The notes under the pieces are model-generated. The model was given only the letters and a program-made list of their open reading frames with translations. It was not told where the DNA came from and ran no database searches. Source: Halomonas sp. MCCC 1A13316 (GTDB lineage: Bacteria > Pseudomonadota > Gammaproteobacteria > Pseudomonadales > Halomonadaceae). Taken from it: DNA of 64,000 nt. The position numbers were made by a program, and so were the translations under genes. Shown one piece after another: positions 17,592-27,979 of this stretch. Within the stretch, counting starts at the first letter, position 1. Each line of letters begins with the position of its first letter. The stretch is taken from assembly GCF_014931605.1 (NCBI RefSeq), contig NZ_CP053382.1, positions 3,844,001 to 3,908,000 on the forward strand. Reading direction: 5' to 3'.

Positions 17592-18221
17592 CTAGTCTAT
17601 CGCCTCGTTTCGGTTGACGGCACGAAACACGAAGTCGTCCGTCTCGGTAGCGTCCTCCCGGCTCTTGATAAGCTGGAATTGCAGAACCCAGACGCCGTTG
17701 GCCTCGTCGGTTTCACTCGCATCACGGCCGAACCCACCGTCAGCGAAACCGGTAACGAGCGGCTCGTAATCGGCGCCGGAAGGGTCGGTACCGCATCTCT
17801 GCCCCATGTCAAGTGACCAGCCTTCGCTGGCACTAATAGCGGCGCTACTCAGACGGTAGATTCGCACCACCATGGCACCGTCAGTGCAAGCGCTCGTATC
17901 TCCATTGTTCGTGATCTCGACTCTCAGCTCTCCGGCTGCGTCATCAAAGCTTATCTCAGGGCCCGAAACAGAATCGAAGTTGGCCCGCCGAATGTCGCGT
18001 ATCAATGTCTCCGTGGCAAAGGTCAACGCCGCCTGCTTGTTGCCCAGCAGCTCGGTCTGGCGAAAGGTCTGGAACCCCATGAGAAACAGCTGACCCGCAC
18101 CGAGAATGATGATCAGGCCGATCACCAGCGCCACCATCAGCTCGATCAGGGTGAAGCCCGACTGAGGGCGGGGGACGTGATTGCGGAAGCCTGAAATGAG
18201 CATGATACGCGCGTCTCTCAT
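17592..18221 (-). CDS. pilW: Minor pilin PilW
   Basis: A 209-residue prepilin with the cleavage/methylation motif SGFTLIELMVALVIGLIIIL at about residue 21, followed by a globular domain with the PilW-type QTFRQTELLGNKQAALTFATETLIRDIR helix. The ATG at 18219-18221 overlaps the pilV stop by four bases (ATGA), which supports this start and translational coupling. Function: minor subunit of the pilus tip-initiation complex, processed by PilD and inserted in the inner membrane. Confidence 0.88.
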   Translation of the reverse strand: MRDARIMLISGFRNHVPRPQSGFTLIELMVALVIGLIIILGAGQLFLMGFQTFRQTELLGNKQAALTFATETLIRDIRRANFDSVSGPEISFDDAAGELRVEITNNGDTSACTDGAMVVRIYRLSSAAISASEGWSLDMGQRCGTDPSGADYEPLVTGFADGGFGRDASETDEANGVWVLQFQLIKSREDATETDDFVFRAVNRNEAID

Positions 18222-18637
18222 GGGTCCATGTCGGGCAAGCGGAACTGATAAACGAACCCTACCCCGGTCTCACCCGTACCATAGCGATCCTCTTGCCAGC
18301 GTACGGTCACGGTATAGTCACAGTCCGTACCGCCGATATCGCTTCCCGCATCGAAAAGCAGGGTGCCGAACCAGTTCCCCAGCCAGCCGCTCTCGACCGT
18401 ACTCGCAGCCGGGCACGCTTTGTTGGCATCCCCTGAAAGCGCGGCCCACGCCCTCTCCTGCGCATCGATGGCTGCCAGGCTCACCACCGCGCGCTGGTAG
18501 CCCATGTGGGCACTCTGCAAGGCCCTCAGCTGCATGGCCGCCACACCGAGCAGGCCAATGGAAAGGACCAATACGGCGATCAGCGCTTCGATGAGCGTAA
18601 AACCTGACTGAGCGTGACGTCTCATTTCGCTCCTCAA
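18218..18637 (-). CDS. pilV: Minor pilin PilV
   Basis: A 139-residue prepilin with the motif QSGFTLIEALIAVLVLSIGLLG; the LIEALIAVLVLSIGLLGVA variant and following MQLRALQSAHMGYQRAVV helix are typical of PilV (type IV pilus modification protein). Four-base ATGA overlaps exist at both ends, with fimT before and pilW after. Cysteines in the globular part may form a disulfide. Confidence 0.88.
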   Translation of the reverse strand: MRSEMRRHAQSGFTLIEALIAVLVLSIGLLGVAAMQLRALQSAHMGYQRAVVSLAAIDAQERAWAALSGDANKACPAASTVESGWLGNWFGTLLFDAGSDIGGTDCDYTVTVRWQEDRYGTGETGVGFVYQFRLPDMDP

Positions 18638-19068
18638 CTCGACGGCTTGCCGATGCGGCCGGTGCTGCTCACGCGCAGGTCGACGTCACCGGCACCACTA
18701 TGATCGACCGTGATGTCACAGCCAGACGTACAATTCGCGCGCCGACCCAACGCGCTGAAGGTGATATTGGTACTGGTGATGCTGACCTGGCCGCCGCGCG
18801 CAGAGCGAATCGAAATGTCGTTATTGCCGGCCGTGGTGATCCGGTATTCCCAAGGGCTGGCTTGCGTTACGCGGAACGTCACGTTCTCGCGCCGCTTGAT
18901 GGCCTCGCTGCGGGCCTGGTTCAAACCGGAAAGCACCACGTTGTAGTCAGCCGCCAGCTGGTTTCTGGCCATCATGCCTTGAAAGCCCGGCACGGCAATG
19001 GTGGCAACGATCGTCATCACGGCGATCGTGACCAGTAGCTCGATCAGGGTGAAACCGGCGCTTTTCAT
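18634..19068 (-). CDS. fimT: GspH/FimT-family pseudopilin
   Basis: A 144-residue prepilin with a short leader (MKSAG) and FTLIELLVTIAVMTIVATIA. The next segment VPGFQGMMARNQLAADYNVVLSGLNQARSEAIKRR is the hallmark helix of the GspH/FimT family. It contains a pair of cysteines in the C-terminal part. FimT proteins in some species bind DNA during transformation; this role is not shown here. The start fits the 7-base gap after pilE. Confidence 0.87.
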   Translation of the reverse strand: MKSAGFTLIELLVTIAVMTIVATIAVPGFQGMMARNQLAADYNVVLSGLNQARSEAIKRRENVTFRVTQASPWEYRITTAGNNDISIRSARGGQVSITSTNITFSALGRRANCTSGCDITVDHSGAGDVDLRVSSTGRIGKPSS

Positions 19069-19075
19069 CGATACG

Positions 19076-19489
19076 TTACCAGCAGGCCGCAGGGCTTCTT
19101 ACACCTTGATGATTCAGGGTCATGTTACCGGAACATCCATCGGGGCCACGACCGGATAACAATGCAGCGGTAAGGGTGAAGGTAGCAGCAGCGCTCGTCA
19201 CGGTAATGGAGTAGTTCCCATCGGGAGAGGGCGAAGTCACGTTGCATCCCGCATAGGAATTATTGACCGTATAGCAACGCTCGAGCTGGCCGGCTGCCTC
19301 CATGAGCCCGGCATGGGCATCAGTGCGCGTCGCTCGTTCCACATAGCCGCGATAGCTCGGTATGGCAATCGACGCCAGGATCGCAATCACGGCCACGGCG
19401 ATCATCAGCTCGATCAGCGTGAAACCGCGAGCGCGCCGGGGCGTGCCATACCGAGGCCACTGAGGAGCCAGGCGGGCGTAGGTCGTCAC
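19076..19489 (-). CDS. pilE: Type IV pilin-like protein PilE (minor pilin)
   Basis: The product has prepilin motif RGFTLIELMIAVAVIAILASIAIPSYRGYVERATRTDAHAGLMEAAGQLERCY, typical of PilE-type minor pilins encoded with pilV/W/X. I chose the GTG at 19487-19489 because GGAGGAG lies 6 bases upstream, giving 137 residues and a 22-residue leader. Longer openings (to 19564) run over the ispH terminator and are unlikely. Four cysteines in the globular part probably pair. First gene of the minor pilin operon. Confidence 0.82.
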   Translation of the reverse strand: MTTYARLAPQWPRYGTPRRARGFTLIELMIAVAVIAILASIAIPSYRGYVERATRTDAHAGLMEAAGQLERCYTVNNSYAGCNVTSPSPDGNYSITVTSAAATFTLTAALLSGRGPDGCSGNMTLNHQGVRSPAACW

Positions 19490-19563
19490 TTGGCGCTCCT
19501 CCGCTAATTGGTTACACTTGGTTTCAGTATGTATCATGACACCCAACCCTGCTAGATACATCA

Positions 19564-19589
19564 TAAAAAAAGCCGGGGCAGGCCCGACT
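19564..19589 (-). terminator. Rho-independent terminator of ispH
   Basis: On the minus strand AGTCGGG pairs with CCCGGCT (5-base loop, one G-T pair) and is followed by seven T residues. It lies 66 bases after the ispH stop and just before the pilin operon. Confidence 0.8.
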
Positions 19590-19654
19590 GATTATTCTCG
19601 CACAGCATGAGATGTCTCATATCTTCAGGTAGTGGCGTACTTCACACCTTTTTC

Positions 19655-20632
19655 TCAGGATAGCGAATCGCTGGCGATCACGCGTTCGCGCAGCTCGCGG
19701 GGCATGGAAAAGGTGATGGTCTCCTCGCGGCCGGCCAGCTCTTCCGGCGCCTGCGCGCCCAGGCCCTGCAACCGCTCGATCACACCCTTGACCAGAACCT
19801 CCGGCGCGCTCGCCCCGGCGGTGATACCGACGGCAGTCACATCCTTGAGCCAGGCCGGCTCGATCTGGTTGGCGTCGTCGATCAGGTAGGCCGGCGTACC
19901 GACCCGCTCGGCCAGCTCGCGCAGGCGGTTGGAGTTGGAGCTGTTGGGGCTGCCCACTACCAGCAGCAGGTCGCAGCCGGCAGCCAGCTCACGTACCGCA
20001 TCCTGGCGGTTCTGGGTGGCATAACAGATATCGTCCTTGCGCGGCCCCTCGATCTGGGGGAATTTTTCACGCAGAGCGTCGATCACTCGAGCGGTGTCGT
20101 CCATGGAGAGAGTGGTCTGGGTGACGAAAGCAAGCCGGGTCGGGTCGTTCACCTCGAGACGCTCGACGTCGGCTTCGTCCTCGACCAGATAGATGCTGCC
20201 ACCGTGTGACTCGTCGTAACGCCCCATGGTGCCCTCCACCTCGGGATGGCCGGCATGCCCGATGAGGATGCACTCCTGCCCGCGCCTGGCGTAGCGCAGC
20301 ACTTCCAGATGCACCTTGGTCACCAGCGGGCAGGTGGCATCGAACACCTTGAGACCGCGCCGTTCGGCGTCCTCCTGGACCGCTCGGGAAACGCCGTGGG
20401 CGGAGAAGATCACGATGACATCGTCGGGCACCTCGTCGAGTTCCTCGACGAAGATCGCGCCACGCTCACGTAGGGTATCGACCACGAAGCGGTTGTGAAC
20501 GACCTCATGGCGCACGTAGATGGGCGGGCCGAAGACATCCAACGCACGGTTGACGATCTCGATGGCACGGTCGACCCCGGCACAGAAACCGCGGGGATTG
20601 GCCAGCCTGATTCGCACGGAGTTAGCTTGCAT
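19655..20632 (-). CDS. ispH: 4-hydroxy-3-methylbut-2-enyl diphosphate reductase
   Basis: IspH reduces HMBPP to IPP and DMAPP, last step of the MEP isoprenoid pathway, with a 4Fe-4S cluster. The 325-residue length is typical. Cluster cysteines are seen in [21 protein letters not shown] and the [11 protein letters not shown] context. Conserved VRHEVVHN and ITAGASAPE motifs are present. I chose the ATG at 20630-20632 ([15 protein letters not shown]), preceded by AAGGTAAC. It is followed by a terminator and lies downstream of fkpB in the same direction. Confidence 0.96.
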   Translation of the reverse strand: MQANSVRIRLANPRGFCAGVDRAIEIVNRALDVFGPPIYVRHEVVHNRFVVDTLRERGAIFVEELDEVPDDVIVIFSAHGVSRAVQEDAERRGLKVFDATCPLVTKVHLEVLRYARRGQECILIGHAGHPEVEGTMGRYDESHGGSIYLVEDEADVERLEVNDPTRLAFVTQTTLSMDDTARVIDALREKFPQIEGPRKDDICYATQNRQDAVRELAAGCDLLLVVGSPNSSNSNRLRELAERVGTPAYLIDDANQIEPAWLKDVTAVGITAGASAPEVLVKGVIERLQGLGAQAPEELAGREETITFSMPRELRERVIASDSLS

Positions 20633-20709
20633 GGTTACGTTACCTTGATGCCTGGGCATCGAGTAGAAACAATAAAGCGTAGAAAGCAGGAGTGCCGTTG
20701 CGACCAGAC

Positions 20710-21156
20710 TCAGTGTGTCTGCGCGGGCCTCACATCAATCACCTCGACCTCGAAGGTCAGGGTACGCCCGGCAAGCGGATGGTTGAAGTCCACTTCCACA
20801 TTGCGCTCGTCGACATCGGTGATCACCCCTGGCAACTCGCCGCCGGCGGGGTCGGCGAATGACATCACCGTGCCCACTTCGGGCTCGATCTCGTCAAAAT
20901 CATCGCGACTGAGCCTCTGCACGTTTTGCGGGTTGTGCTGGCCGAAGCCGTGCTCCGGCGAGATCTCGAAGCTGCCGCTTTCGCCGCCTGCCATGCCCTT
21001 CAGCGGGTATTCGAAACCCGGCGGCAAATTGCCATCGCCCAGTTGGAAGGTGGCCGGCTGTTTCTCGCGGGTGGAGTCGACCACGGTGCCGTCCTCCAGC
21101 TTGAGGGTGAAGTGCAGCGTCACTTCCATACCCTCGTCGATGCGTAATTCGCTCAT
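20710..21156 (-). CDS. fkpB: FKBP-type peptidyl-prolyl isomerase (SlpA/FkpB)
   Basis: A 148-residue SlyD-like isomerase: [24 protein letters not shown] at the start, [25 protein letters not shown] and the inserted flap domain, then [21 protein letters not shown]. It speeds proline isomerisation and acts as a chaperone. The metal-binding His-rich tail of SlyD is absent, so FkpB/SlpA fits better. The lspA-fkpB-ispH order is conserved in gammaproteobacteria. Start chosen at the ATG (21154-21156) where homologues begin. Confidence 0.92.
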   Translation of the reverse strand: MSELRIDEGMEVTLHFTLKLEDGTVVDSTREKQPATFQLGDGNLPPGFEYPLKGMAGGESGSFEISPEHGFGQHNPQNVQRLSRDDFDEIEPEVGTVMSFADPAGGELPGVITDVDERNVEVDFNHPLAGRTLTFEVEVIDVRPAQTH

Positions 21157-21218
21157 CGTTGCTCTCGCTTGATCGTACGCTTGAAAGGTCGGGTCCTGCC
21201 AGCAGCATAGCAGGCGGC

Positions 21219-21746
21219 TCAACCGCGCCGCCGCGCCTGCTTGCGGCCTTCGAAAAGGGATTCCCAGATCAGACCGACGGCGCCCAGGGTGATGCCGATA
21301 TCGGCCACGTTGAAGGCCGGGTAGTACCAGCCGGCGACATGAAAGGAGAGGAAGTCGACCACGTAGCCATGCACCAGGCGGTCGTAGAGATTGCCCAAGG
21401 CACCCCCGATGACCAGCGCCAGCGCACCACCGAGGAACCGCTCGTCAGCCTTCAGCCGGCTCATCCAGATCGTCAGGCCGATGCAGGCCCCGATACCGAC
21501 CAGGGCGAAGAGCCAGCGCTGCCAGCCAGGATGACCGGCCAGAAAGCTGAACGCCGCGCCGGTGTTGTGCAACAAAGTGAGGTTGAAAAACGGCAGCACT
21601 TCCACCGGCTGGCCGTAGCTCAGCAGGCTGGACATCAGCGCCTTGGTGGCGAGGTCCAGCGCCACTACGGCGACGGCCAGCCACAACCAGCGCAGCGGCT
21701 TGCTCATCGGCGGCACCGCAGCGCCGCCCTGCTCCTTGTCACGCAT
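21219..21746 (-). CDS. lspA: Lipoprotein signal peptidase
   Basis: Inner-membrane aspartic peptidase that cleaves signal peptides of diacylglyceryl-lipoproteins. Four membrane helices are visible. The catalytic aspartates lie in [19 protein letters not shown] and [11 protein letters not shown]. With the ATG at 21744-21746 the gene overlaps ileS by 8 bases and gives 175 residues; a start at 21707 ([12 protein letters not shown], 162 residues) is equally close to family length. The ileS-lspA-fkpB-ispH order is standard. Confidence 0.95.
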   Translation of the reverse strand: MRDKEQGGAAVPPMSKPLRWLWLAVAVVALDLATKALMSSLLSYGQPVEVLPFFNLTLLHNTGAAFSFLAGHPGWQRWLFALVGIGACIGLTIWMSRLKADERFLGGALALVIGGALGNLYDRLVHGYVVDFLSFHVAGWYYPAFNVADIGITLGAVGLIWESLFEGRKQARRRG

Positions 21747-24582
21747 AGTGGCGAGTCTCACCGGAACCCTCCGGCAGGTTGCTGATGCAACGACCGCACA
21801 GGTCCGGATGCTCGACGTGGCTGCCGACATCCTCGCGGTGGTGCCAGCAGCGCTCGCACTTGTGGTAAGGACTCGCCGACACTGCGACCTTCAGGCCTTC
21901 AAGCTCGGTGGCCTCGGCGGCCTCGGCGTTTTGGCCTTCGCCCAGCGGTGCCAGGCGCACTTCGCTGGTGAGCATGACGAAGCGCAGCTCCTCGCCCAGC
22001 TTGGCCAGGGTGGCATTGAGCTTGGCGTCGACATAGAGGGTCACTTCCGCGGCCAGGCTGCCCTTGATGGTCTTCGCGTTGCGTGCATCCTCCAGGCACT
22101 TGTTGACCGCCTGCTTGACCTCGAGCACCTGCTCCCAGAAGTCGCGGCCCATCTCGGCATCCGGCGCCAGGGTGGCGAGCCCCTCGTAGTAGCTCTCAAG
22201 CAGCACGCTGTCGCGGCGCTGGCCGGGGATGTGCTCATAGATCTCCTCGGCGGTGAAGCTGAGGATCGGCGCCACCCAGCGCGAGAGCGCTTCGACCACC
22301 TGGTAGAGTGCCGTTTGGCAGCTGCGCCGGGCCAGGGAGTCGGCCTGGGTCGTGTACTGGCGATCCTTGATAACATCGAGGTAGAAACCGCCGAGCTCAC
22401 GCGAGCAGAAGGTGTGCACCTGCTGATAGACGTCGAGGAAGCGGTACTCCTCATAGGCCTTCTCGATGCGCGCCTGGAGCTGGGCGGCGCGATCCACCAC
22501 CCACTGGTCCAGCGCCAGCATGTCGGCGAAAGCGACGCTGTCGCGGGCCGGATCGAAGCCGTTGAGGTTCGAGAGCAGGAAGCGCGCGGTGTTGCGGATA
22601 CGCCGATAGACGTCGGCGGTACGCTTGAGGATCTCGTCGGAGACCGCCATCTCGCCGGAATAGTCGGTGGAGGAGACCCATAGGCGAAGGATATCGGCGC
22701 CGAGCCTGTCCATCACTTCTTGCGGCGCCACCACGTTGCCCAGCGACTTGGACTGCTTGCGTCCTTGGGCATCGACGGTGAACCCGTGCGTCAGCAGTTG
22801 CCGATACGGCGGATGCCCATCGATTGCCGACCCCGTCAGCAGCGATGAGTGGAACCAGCCGCGGTGCTGGTCGGAACCCTCCAGGTAGAGGTCGGCGCGC
22901 GGCCCAGTCTCGTGGCCATGCGGATGCGAGCCGCGCAGCACGTGGCGGTGGGTGGTGCCGGAGTCGAACCACACGTCGAGAGTATCGGTGACCTTTTCGT
23001 AATCCGCCGCCTCGTCGCCCAGCAGCTCGGCCGGGTCGAGACGGAACCAGGCGTCGATGCCCTCGCGCTCGACGCGCTTGGCGGCCTCCTCCATCAGTTC
23101 GACGGTACGCGGATGCAGCTCGCCCGTGGCCTTGTTCAGGAAGAAGGGAATCGGCACACCCCAGTTGCGCTGGCGCGAGATGCACCAGTCGGGGCGATTG
23201 GCGATCATGCTGTGCAGGCGCGCCTTGCCCCATGACGGGGTGAAGTGGGTGGCCTCGATGCCCTCGAGCGCCCGCTCGCGCAGGGTGCGGCCGTCGTGGC
23301 CCTTGAGGTCCATGCCCACGAACCACTGCGCCGTGGCGCGGTAGATTACCGGCGTCTTGTGGCGCCAGCAGTGCATGTAGCTGTGAGTGATGACCTTGTG
23401 TGCCAGCAGGGCGCCGGCCTCGCGCAGCTTGTCGACGATCTGCGGATTGGCCTTCCAGATCATCTGGCCGCCGAAGAAAGGCAGGTCCGCAGCGTAGACG
23501 CCGTTGCCCTGTACCGGGCTCTTGATCTCCTCGAACGACATGCCGTGGGCGCGGCAGGTGACGAAGTCGTCGACGCCGTAGGCCGGGGCCGAGTGGACGA
23601 TACCGGTACTACCCACCTCGGATTCGACGTAGTCGGCCAGATAGACCGGCGAGAGTCGATCATAGAAGGGGTGGCGGAACTCGACCAGATCGAGCGCCTC
23701 GCCCTTGGTGGTGGCGATCACTTCGCCCTGGAGCTCGTAGCGCTCCAGGCAGCTCTCGACCAGCTCCTCCGCCAGCACCAGCAAGCGTTCGCCGGTATCG
23801 ACCAGGGCGTAGTTGAACTCGGGGTGAACATTGAGCGCCTGGTTGGCCGGAACGGTCCAGGGCGTGGTGGTCCAGATCACGATGGCGGCGGGCTTGGGCA
23901 GTGACTCCAGGCCAAAGGCCACGGCCAGCTTCGTCTCGTCGGCGGCCGGGAAGGCGACGTCGATGGCATCGGACTTCTTGTCCTGGTATTCGACCTCGGC
24001 CTCGGCCAGCGCCGAGCCACAGTCGAAGCACCAGTTGACCGGCTTGAGCCCCTTGAACACGTAGCCCGCGGCGACCATGTCGGCCAACGCGCGGATCTCG
24101 CCGGCCTCGTTGACGTAGTCCATCGAGCGATAAGGGTTGTCCCAGTCGCCGATCACGCCCAGGCGCACGAAGTCGGCGAGCTGAGTCTCGATCTGAGCAG
24201 CGGCGTACTCGCGGCACAGTCCGCGGGCCTGCTCGGGCTCGAGGTGCTTGCCGTGGGTAGTCTCCACCTTGTGCTCGATGGGCAAGCCATGGCAGTCCCA
24301 GCCGGGCACGTAGGGAGCGTCGAAGCCGGCCAGGTTCTTCGACTTGACGATGATGTCCTTGAGGATCTTGTTGAGAGCGTGACCGATGTGGATGCTGCCG
24401 TTGGCATAGGGAGGGCCGTCGTGAAGCACGAACACCTCGCGACCTCGGCGCTCTTCACGCAGGCGCTGATAGAGCTTCATGTCCTGCCATTGCGACACCC
24501 TGCCAGGCTCGCGCTTGGGCAGGTTGCCACGCATGGGAAAATCGGTCTCGGGCAGGTTGAGGGTGTGCTTGTAGTCGCTCAT
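21739..24582 (-). CDS. ileS: Isoleucyl-tRNA synthetase
   Basis: A 947-residue class I synthetase charging tRNA-Ile. Visible motifs: HIGH-type [20 protein letters not shown], the CP1 editing region ([13 protein letters not shown]), [14 protein letters not shown], and a C-terminal zinc finger (CERCW ... CGRCISNLP). The second catalytic signature reads KQSKS instead of the usual KMSKS. I used ATG at 24580-24582 ([19 protein letters not shown]), which matches the family start; the upstream extension is low-complexity and overlaps ribF. It lies 10 bases after ribF and overlaps lspA. Confidence 0.97.
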   Translation of the reverse strand: MSDYKHTLNLPETDFPMRGNLPKREPGRVSQWQDMKLYQRLREERRGREVFVLHDGPPYANGSIHIGHALNKILKDIIVKSKNLAGFDAPYVPGWDCHGLPIEHKVETTHGKHLEPEQARGLCREYAAAQIETQLADFVRLGVIGDWDNPYRSMDYVNEAGEIRALADMVAAGYVFKGLKPVNWCFDCGSALAEAEVEYQDKKSDAIDVAFPAADETKLAVAFGLESLPKPAAIVIWTTTPWTVPANQALNVHPEFNYALVDTGERLLVLAEELVESCLERYELQGEVIATTKGEALDLVEFRHPFYDRLSPVYLADYVESEVGSTGIVHSAPAYGVDDFVTCRAHGMSFEEIKSPVQGNGVYAADLPFFGGQMIWKANPQIVDKLREAGALLAHKVITHSYMHCWRHKTPVIYRATAQWFVGMDLKGHDGRTLRERALEGIEATHFTPSWGKARLHSMIANRPDWCISRQRNWGVPIPFFLNKATGELHPRTVELMEEAAKRVEREGIDAWFRLDPAELLGDEAADYEKVTDTLDVWFDSGTTHRHVLRGSHPHGHETGPRADLYLEGSDQHRGWFHSSLLTGSAIDGHPPYRQLLTHGFTVDAQGRKQSKSLGNVVAPQEVMDRLGADILRLWVSSTDYSGEMAVSDEILKRTADVYRRIRNTARFLLSNLNGFDPARDSVAFADMLALDQWVVDRAAQLQARIEKAYEEYRFLDVYQQVHTFCSRELGGFYLDVIKDRQYTTQADSLARRSCQTALYQVVEALSRWVAPILSFTAEEIYEHIPGQRRDSVLLESYYEGLATLAPDAEMGRDFWEQVLEVKQAVNKCLEDARNAKTIKGSLAAEVTLYVDAKLNATLAKLGEELRFVMLTSEVRLAPLGEGQNAEAAEATELEGLKVAVSASPYHKCERCWHHREDVGSHVEHPDLCGRCISNLPEGSGETRHYA

Positions 24583-24592
24583 ATCCAGGGAA

Positions 24593-25651
24593 TCAGCCGT
24601 CGTCGTGGTCGGCGGAACGTCCCGCCGAGAATTCGGAAGTCGTAGCCTCGCGCGCCAGCGGCGCCGATGCCAAGGGAAGAGAATCGTCTGCCAGGCCGGG
24701 CTCCTCGGCAGCAAGGTATTCCACGAAGAAGCGCCGGGCACGAGCCAGATCTGCCATGATCTGCCGCTTGAGCGCGGTGAAGTCGTCGAACTTCACCTCG
24801 CCGCGCAGCCTGGCGCAGGGAAATACCGTCAGCCTCTGGCCGTAAAGGTCACCATCGTAGTCGAACAGATGAACCTCCAGCACCGGCCTATCGCTGCCCA
24901 CCGTGGGTCGCCAGCCGATATTGGCCACGCCGGGAAGGCGCTGCCCATCGGGTAGCTCGGTCACCACGGCATAGACGCCACGCAGCGCCAAGGGCAAGCG
25001 CGGCAGCGGCAGGTTGGCGGTAGGCACGCCGATGGTACGCCCCAGCTTCTGGTCGACGACCACTCGCCCGTCAAGGCGATAGGGACGACCCAGCATGCGC
25101 GCTGCCTGGGCGAAGTTGCCGCTGGCCAGCAGCGTACGCACCCGGGTGCTGGAGACCCTCTCGTCGTCGAGGGTGAAGGTGCGCGTATGCTCGACGCCAA
25201 ACCCTTCGCGGCCGCGCCTTTCGCCCTCCTCCGCCAGCAGGCTGAAGTCACCGCTGCGATCGCAGCCGAAGCGGAAATCGTCTCCCACCACCAGATGGCG
25301 AACGCCCAATCCTTCGACCAGAACGCGATCGATGAATTCCACTGCGGTGAGGCTTCGCAGCCGCTCGTTGAACGGCAGGCAGAGAATGCGATCCACACCG
25401 CTCTCGCCCAGCAGGCGTACCTTTTCGCGCAGCCGGGTCAGGCGTGGCGGTGCCTGGTCGCCGGCGAAGAACTCACGCGGCTGGGGCTCGAACACCACGA
25501 CAGCCACCGGCAGGCGCAGCTTCGAGGCCTGCTCGCGGCACTGGTCGAGAATCGCCTGATGGCCGCGGTGCACCCCATCGAAATTACCGATGGTGGCTAC
25601 GCAGCCGCGATGCTCGTCGCGCAGGTTGTGCAGTCCTCGAATGACTTCCAT
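24593..25651 (-). CDS. ribF: Bifunctional riboflavin kinase/FAD synthetase
   Basis: RibF phosphorylates riboflavin to FMN and adenylates it to FAD. The N-terminal nucleotidyltransferase part has [17 protein letters not shown] and the later [16 protein letters not shown]. The C-terminal kinase part has the [10 protein letters not shown] motif with the PTAN signature, then NIGWRPTV and [14 protein letters not shown]. The 352-residue length is slightly above the usual 310-ish because of an extra C-terminal tail. It is cotranscribed with ileS and lspA. Confidence 0.95.
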   Translation of the reverse strand: MEVIRGLHNLRDEHRGCVATIGNFDGVHRGHQAILDQCREQASKLRLPVAVVVFEPQPREFFAGDQAPPRLTRLREKVRLLGESGVDRILCLPFNERLRSLTAVEFIDRVLVEGLGVRHLVVGDDFRFGCDRSGDFSLLAEEGERRGREGFGVEHTRTFTLDDERVSSTRVRTLLASGNFAQAARMLGRPYRLDGRVVVDQKLGRTIGVPTANLPLPRLPLALRGVYAVVTELPDGQRLPGVANIGWRPTVGSDRPVLEVHLFDYDGDLYGQRLTVFPCARLRGEVKFDDFTALKRQIMADLARARRFFVEYLAAEEPGLADDSLPLASAPLAREATTSEFSAGRSADHDDG

Positions 25652-25758
25652 CTAGTCGTCGCAATGTCCTGTAAGGGTTGAAACTTGCAAAGAGGTCGAT
25701 TATAGCGAACCCCCGCTCCCGGATCAGCCCCGGCACACAACGCCGGGGCACTCCTTAC

Positions 25759-27378
25759 TCAGCCACGCATACGGAAATGCCTCGGCCGGACGCCCAGCGC
25801 TGCCAGCCAGGCGAAGTAGACCGCCGCACCCGCTATTACCAGCAACGCCAACCACTGTACCCGGGTCCATACGCCCCAGCCGAGCCATTGCTGCCAGTCG
25901 GGCGACAGCCAGGCGAGCCCCGCGCTCATCACCATGCAGCCACCGATGAGTTGCACGGCATAGCGGCCCCAGCCGGGCTGGAACACCAGCACTCCCTGCT
26001 TGTGCAGCAGCCAACCCAACAGCCCGGCGTTGAGGAAGGCCGACAGTGCCGTCGCCAGCGCCAGGCCGGCGTGAGCCAGCGGCCAGATCAGAATCAGGTT
26101 GAACACCATGTTGGCGACCATGGCGATGATGCCGACCTTCACCGGCGTCTTGGTGTTCTGGCGGGCGAAGAAGCCAGGCGCCAGCACCTTGATCAACATG
26201 AAGGCGACCAGGCCGAAAGAGTAGGCCCGCAGACTCATGGCCGCCATGGCGATGTCGTGCTCGGTCATGGCGCCGTAGTGAAACAGCGAAATCAGTAGTG
26301 GCTCGGCGAGGATCGCCAGGGCCAGCGCCGCCGGCAGCCCCAGCAGCAGCACGGCGCGCACCGCCCAGTCGAGCATGGCGGCGAAGTGCTGGCCGGCCTG
26401 CTCGGCGTGGCGCTTGGAGAGCGCCGGCAGAATCACCGTACCGATGGCGATGCCGAACACACCCAGCGGCAACTCGACGAGACGATCCGAGTAGTAGAGC
26501 CAAGAGACGCTGCCGGGCGCCAGCAGCGAGGCCAGCACGGTATCCAGCAGCAGGTTGATCTGCGACACCGAGACGCCGAACAGCGCCGGCGCCATCAGCA
26601 CCAGGATGCGCTTGACGCCGCTATGGGCGAAATTCGGCCAGGGTCGCGGCATCAGCCCCAGGCGCGTCAGGAACGGCACCTGGAAGGCGAGCTGGGCGAC
26701 GCCGGCTATGAGCACGCCCCACGCCAGTGCCATGGCCGGCTCGCTCATCAAGGGCGTGAGCAACAAGGCGGCGCCGATCAGCGAGAGGTTGAGCAGCACC
26801 GGAGTGAAGGCCGGCACGGCGAAACGGTTCCAGGTATTGAGCACGCTGCCGGCAAAGGCGGTAAGCGACACCAGCAGCAGGTAGGGAAACGTCAGCCGCA
26901 GCATGTCGGCGGTGAGCGCAAGCTTGGCCGGGTCGCGACCAAAGCCCGGGGCGAAGAGCCACACCAGCCAGGGCGCGGCGAGCATCGCCAAGGCCGTGAT
27001 CAGCGCCAGCACCGCGGTGAGGCTACCCGCCACAGCATCGAGCAGCTCGCGCACCTCGCGCTTGCTGCCGCGGGTGGCGTACTCGGAGAGCACCGGCACG
27101 AAGGCCTGGTTGAAGGCACCCTCGGCAAACAGCCGACGCATGAAGTTGGGGATCTTGAAGGCGACGAAGAAGGCATCGGCGCCGCTACCGGCACCGAACA
27201 GGGTCGCTACCACCACGTCGCGCAGCAGGCCCATGACCCGCGACAGCATGGTCATGGCCCCCACCACCAGACCGGAGCGCATCAACCCTCCGGCCTTGGG
27301 GGCAACGGCCTGGTCGTCATCGGCCACCTTGGGCGGCGCCGACTCAGCGGGCTCGGGCAACTGCTCGCGTTCCGTCAC
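25759..27378 (-). CDS. murJ: Lipid II flippase MurJ
   Basis: A 539-residue integral membrane protein of the MOP superfamily with about 14 hydrophobic helices. It shows the conserved MTMLSRVMGLLRDVVVATLFG start of TM1 and the FFVAFKIPNFMRRLFAEGAFNQAFVPVLSEY segment. MurJ flips lipid II to the periplasm for peptidoglycan synthesis. The start codon is GTG at 27376-27378 with GAGGAAG 8 bases upstream. This gives a polar 30-residue N-terminal extension before TM1, longer than in E. coli. Essential in relatives. Located between rpsT and ribF as is usual. Confidence 0.94.
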   Translation of the reverse strand: MTEREQLPEPAESAPPKVADDDQAVAPKAGGLMRSGLVVGAMTMLSRVMGLLRDVVVATLFGAGSGADAFFVAFKIPNFMRRLFAEGAFNQAFVPVLSEYATRGSKREVRELLDAVAGSLTAVLALITALAMLAAPWLVWLFAPGFGRDPAKLALTADMLRLTFPYLLLVSLTAFAGSVLNTWNRFAVPAFTPVLLNLSLIGAALLLTPLMSEPAMALAWGVLIAGVAQLAFQVPFLTRLGLMPRPWPNFAHSGVKRILVLMAPALFGVSVSQINLLLDTVLASLLAPGSVSWLYYSDRLVELPLGVFGIAIGTVILPALSKRHAEQAGQHFAAMLDWAVRAVLLLGLPAALALAILAEPLLISLFHYGAMTEHDIAMAAMSLRAYSFGLVAFMLIKVLAPGFFARQNTKTPVKVGIIAMVANMVFNLILIWPLAHAGLALATALSAFLNAGLLGWLLHKQGVLVFQPGWGRYAVQLIGGCMVMSAGLAWLSPDWQQWLGWGVWTRVQWLALLVIAGAAVYFAWLAALGVRPRHFRMRG

Positions 27379-27431
27379 CTTCTGCTTCCTCGCCAGCTCG
27401 TTCGATGCGGGGCCATCCCGCGCTCAGGCAC

Positions 27432-27459
27432 AAAAAAACCGGCCTTAGCCGGTTTTTTC
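27432..27459 (-). terminator. Rho-independent terminator of rpsT
   Basis: aaaaaaccggc and gccggtttttt flank a short loop. Both strands end in T runs, so it could work in either direction. It lies 61 bases after rpsT and before murJ. Confidence 0.9.
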
Positions 27460-27519
27460 GAGATCGCGATACGCAGGCATCTAGGCGATGGCGCTCGCGA
27501 CGTCTCCAGGCGTCCGGCT

Positions 27520-27786
27520 TTACGCAGCCAGTGCCTTAATTCGCGTGTTCAGACGGCTCTTCAGGCGCGCAGCCTTTTTCTTGGAGAGCACGTCCTTGTC
27601 GGCGATGCGATCGATGACCGGCTGCGCCTTCTGGAATTCAGTCATCGCGGTGGCGTGATCGCCGCCGTTGATGGCCTTGATGACGCGCTTCACGTAGGTA
27701 CGCACCATGGCGCGCTGGCTCGCCTTCAGAACACGACGACCTTCCGCCTGACGGGCACGCTTGCGTGCTTGCTTGCTGTTTGCCAC
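27520..27786 (-). CDS. rpsT: Small ribosomal subunit protein S20
   Basis: An 88-residue basic helical protein starting MANSKQARKRARQAEGRR, the standard bS20 opening, with Lys/Arg/Ala-rich helices to the end (KKKAARLKSRLNTRIKAL). It binds 16S rRNA in 30S assembly. It is monocistronic between its own upstream region and a strong terminator. Confidence 0.97.
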   Translation of the reverse strand: MANSKQARKRARQAEGRRVLKASQRAMVRTYVKRVIKAINGGDHATAMTEFQKAQPVIDRIADKDVLSKKKAARLKSRLNTRIKALAA

Positions 27787-27979
27787 TGACTATCTCCTGG
27801 AAAACTTTGACGCCGCCCTGTCTGGGGCGGCATCGATAACGATTTGTCCGGCCTGAAATCTCGTTTCCTGCCGGTCGGGCCATTGCGTCAACGCCAAGGT
27901 TGTCGACGGGCCGTGTCTGAGAGGATGGCGCATACTACCATAGGTACGCGGCGTCATGCTACATGCCACGAACAAGGCG

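Noticed and set aside
26386..27789. 467-codon plus-strand frame
   Set aside because: Antisense to murJ and rpsT, crossing their terminator. Composition is Gln/His-rich as in other shadows.
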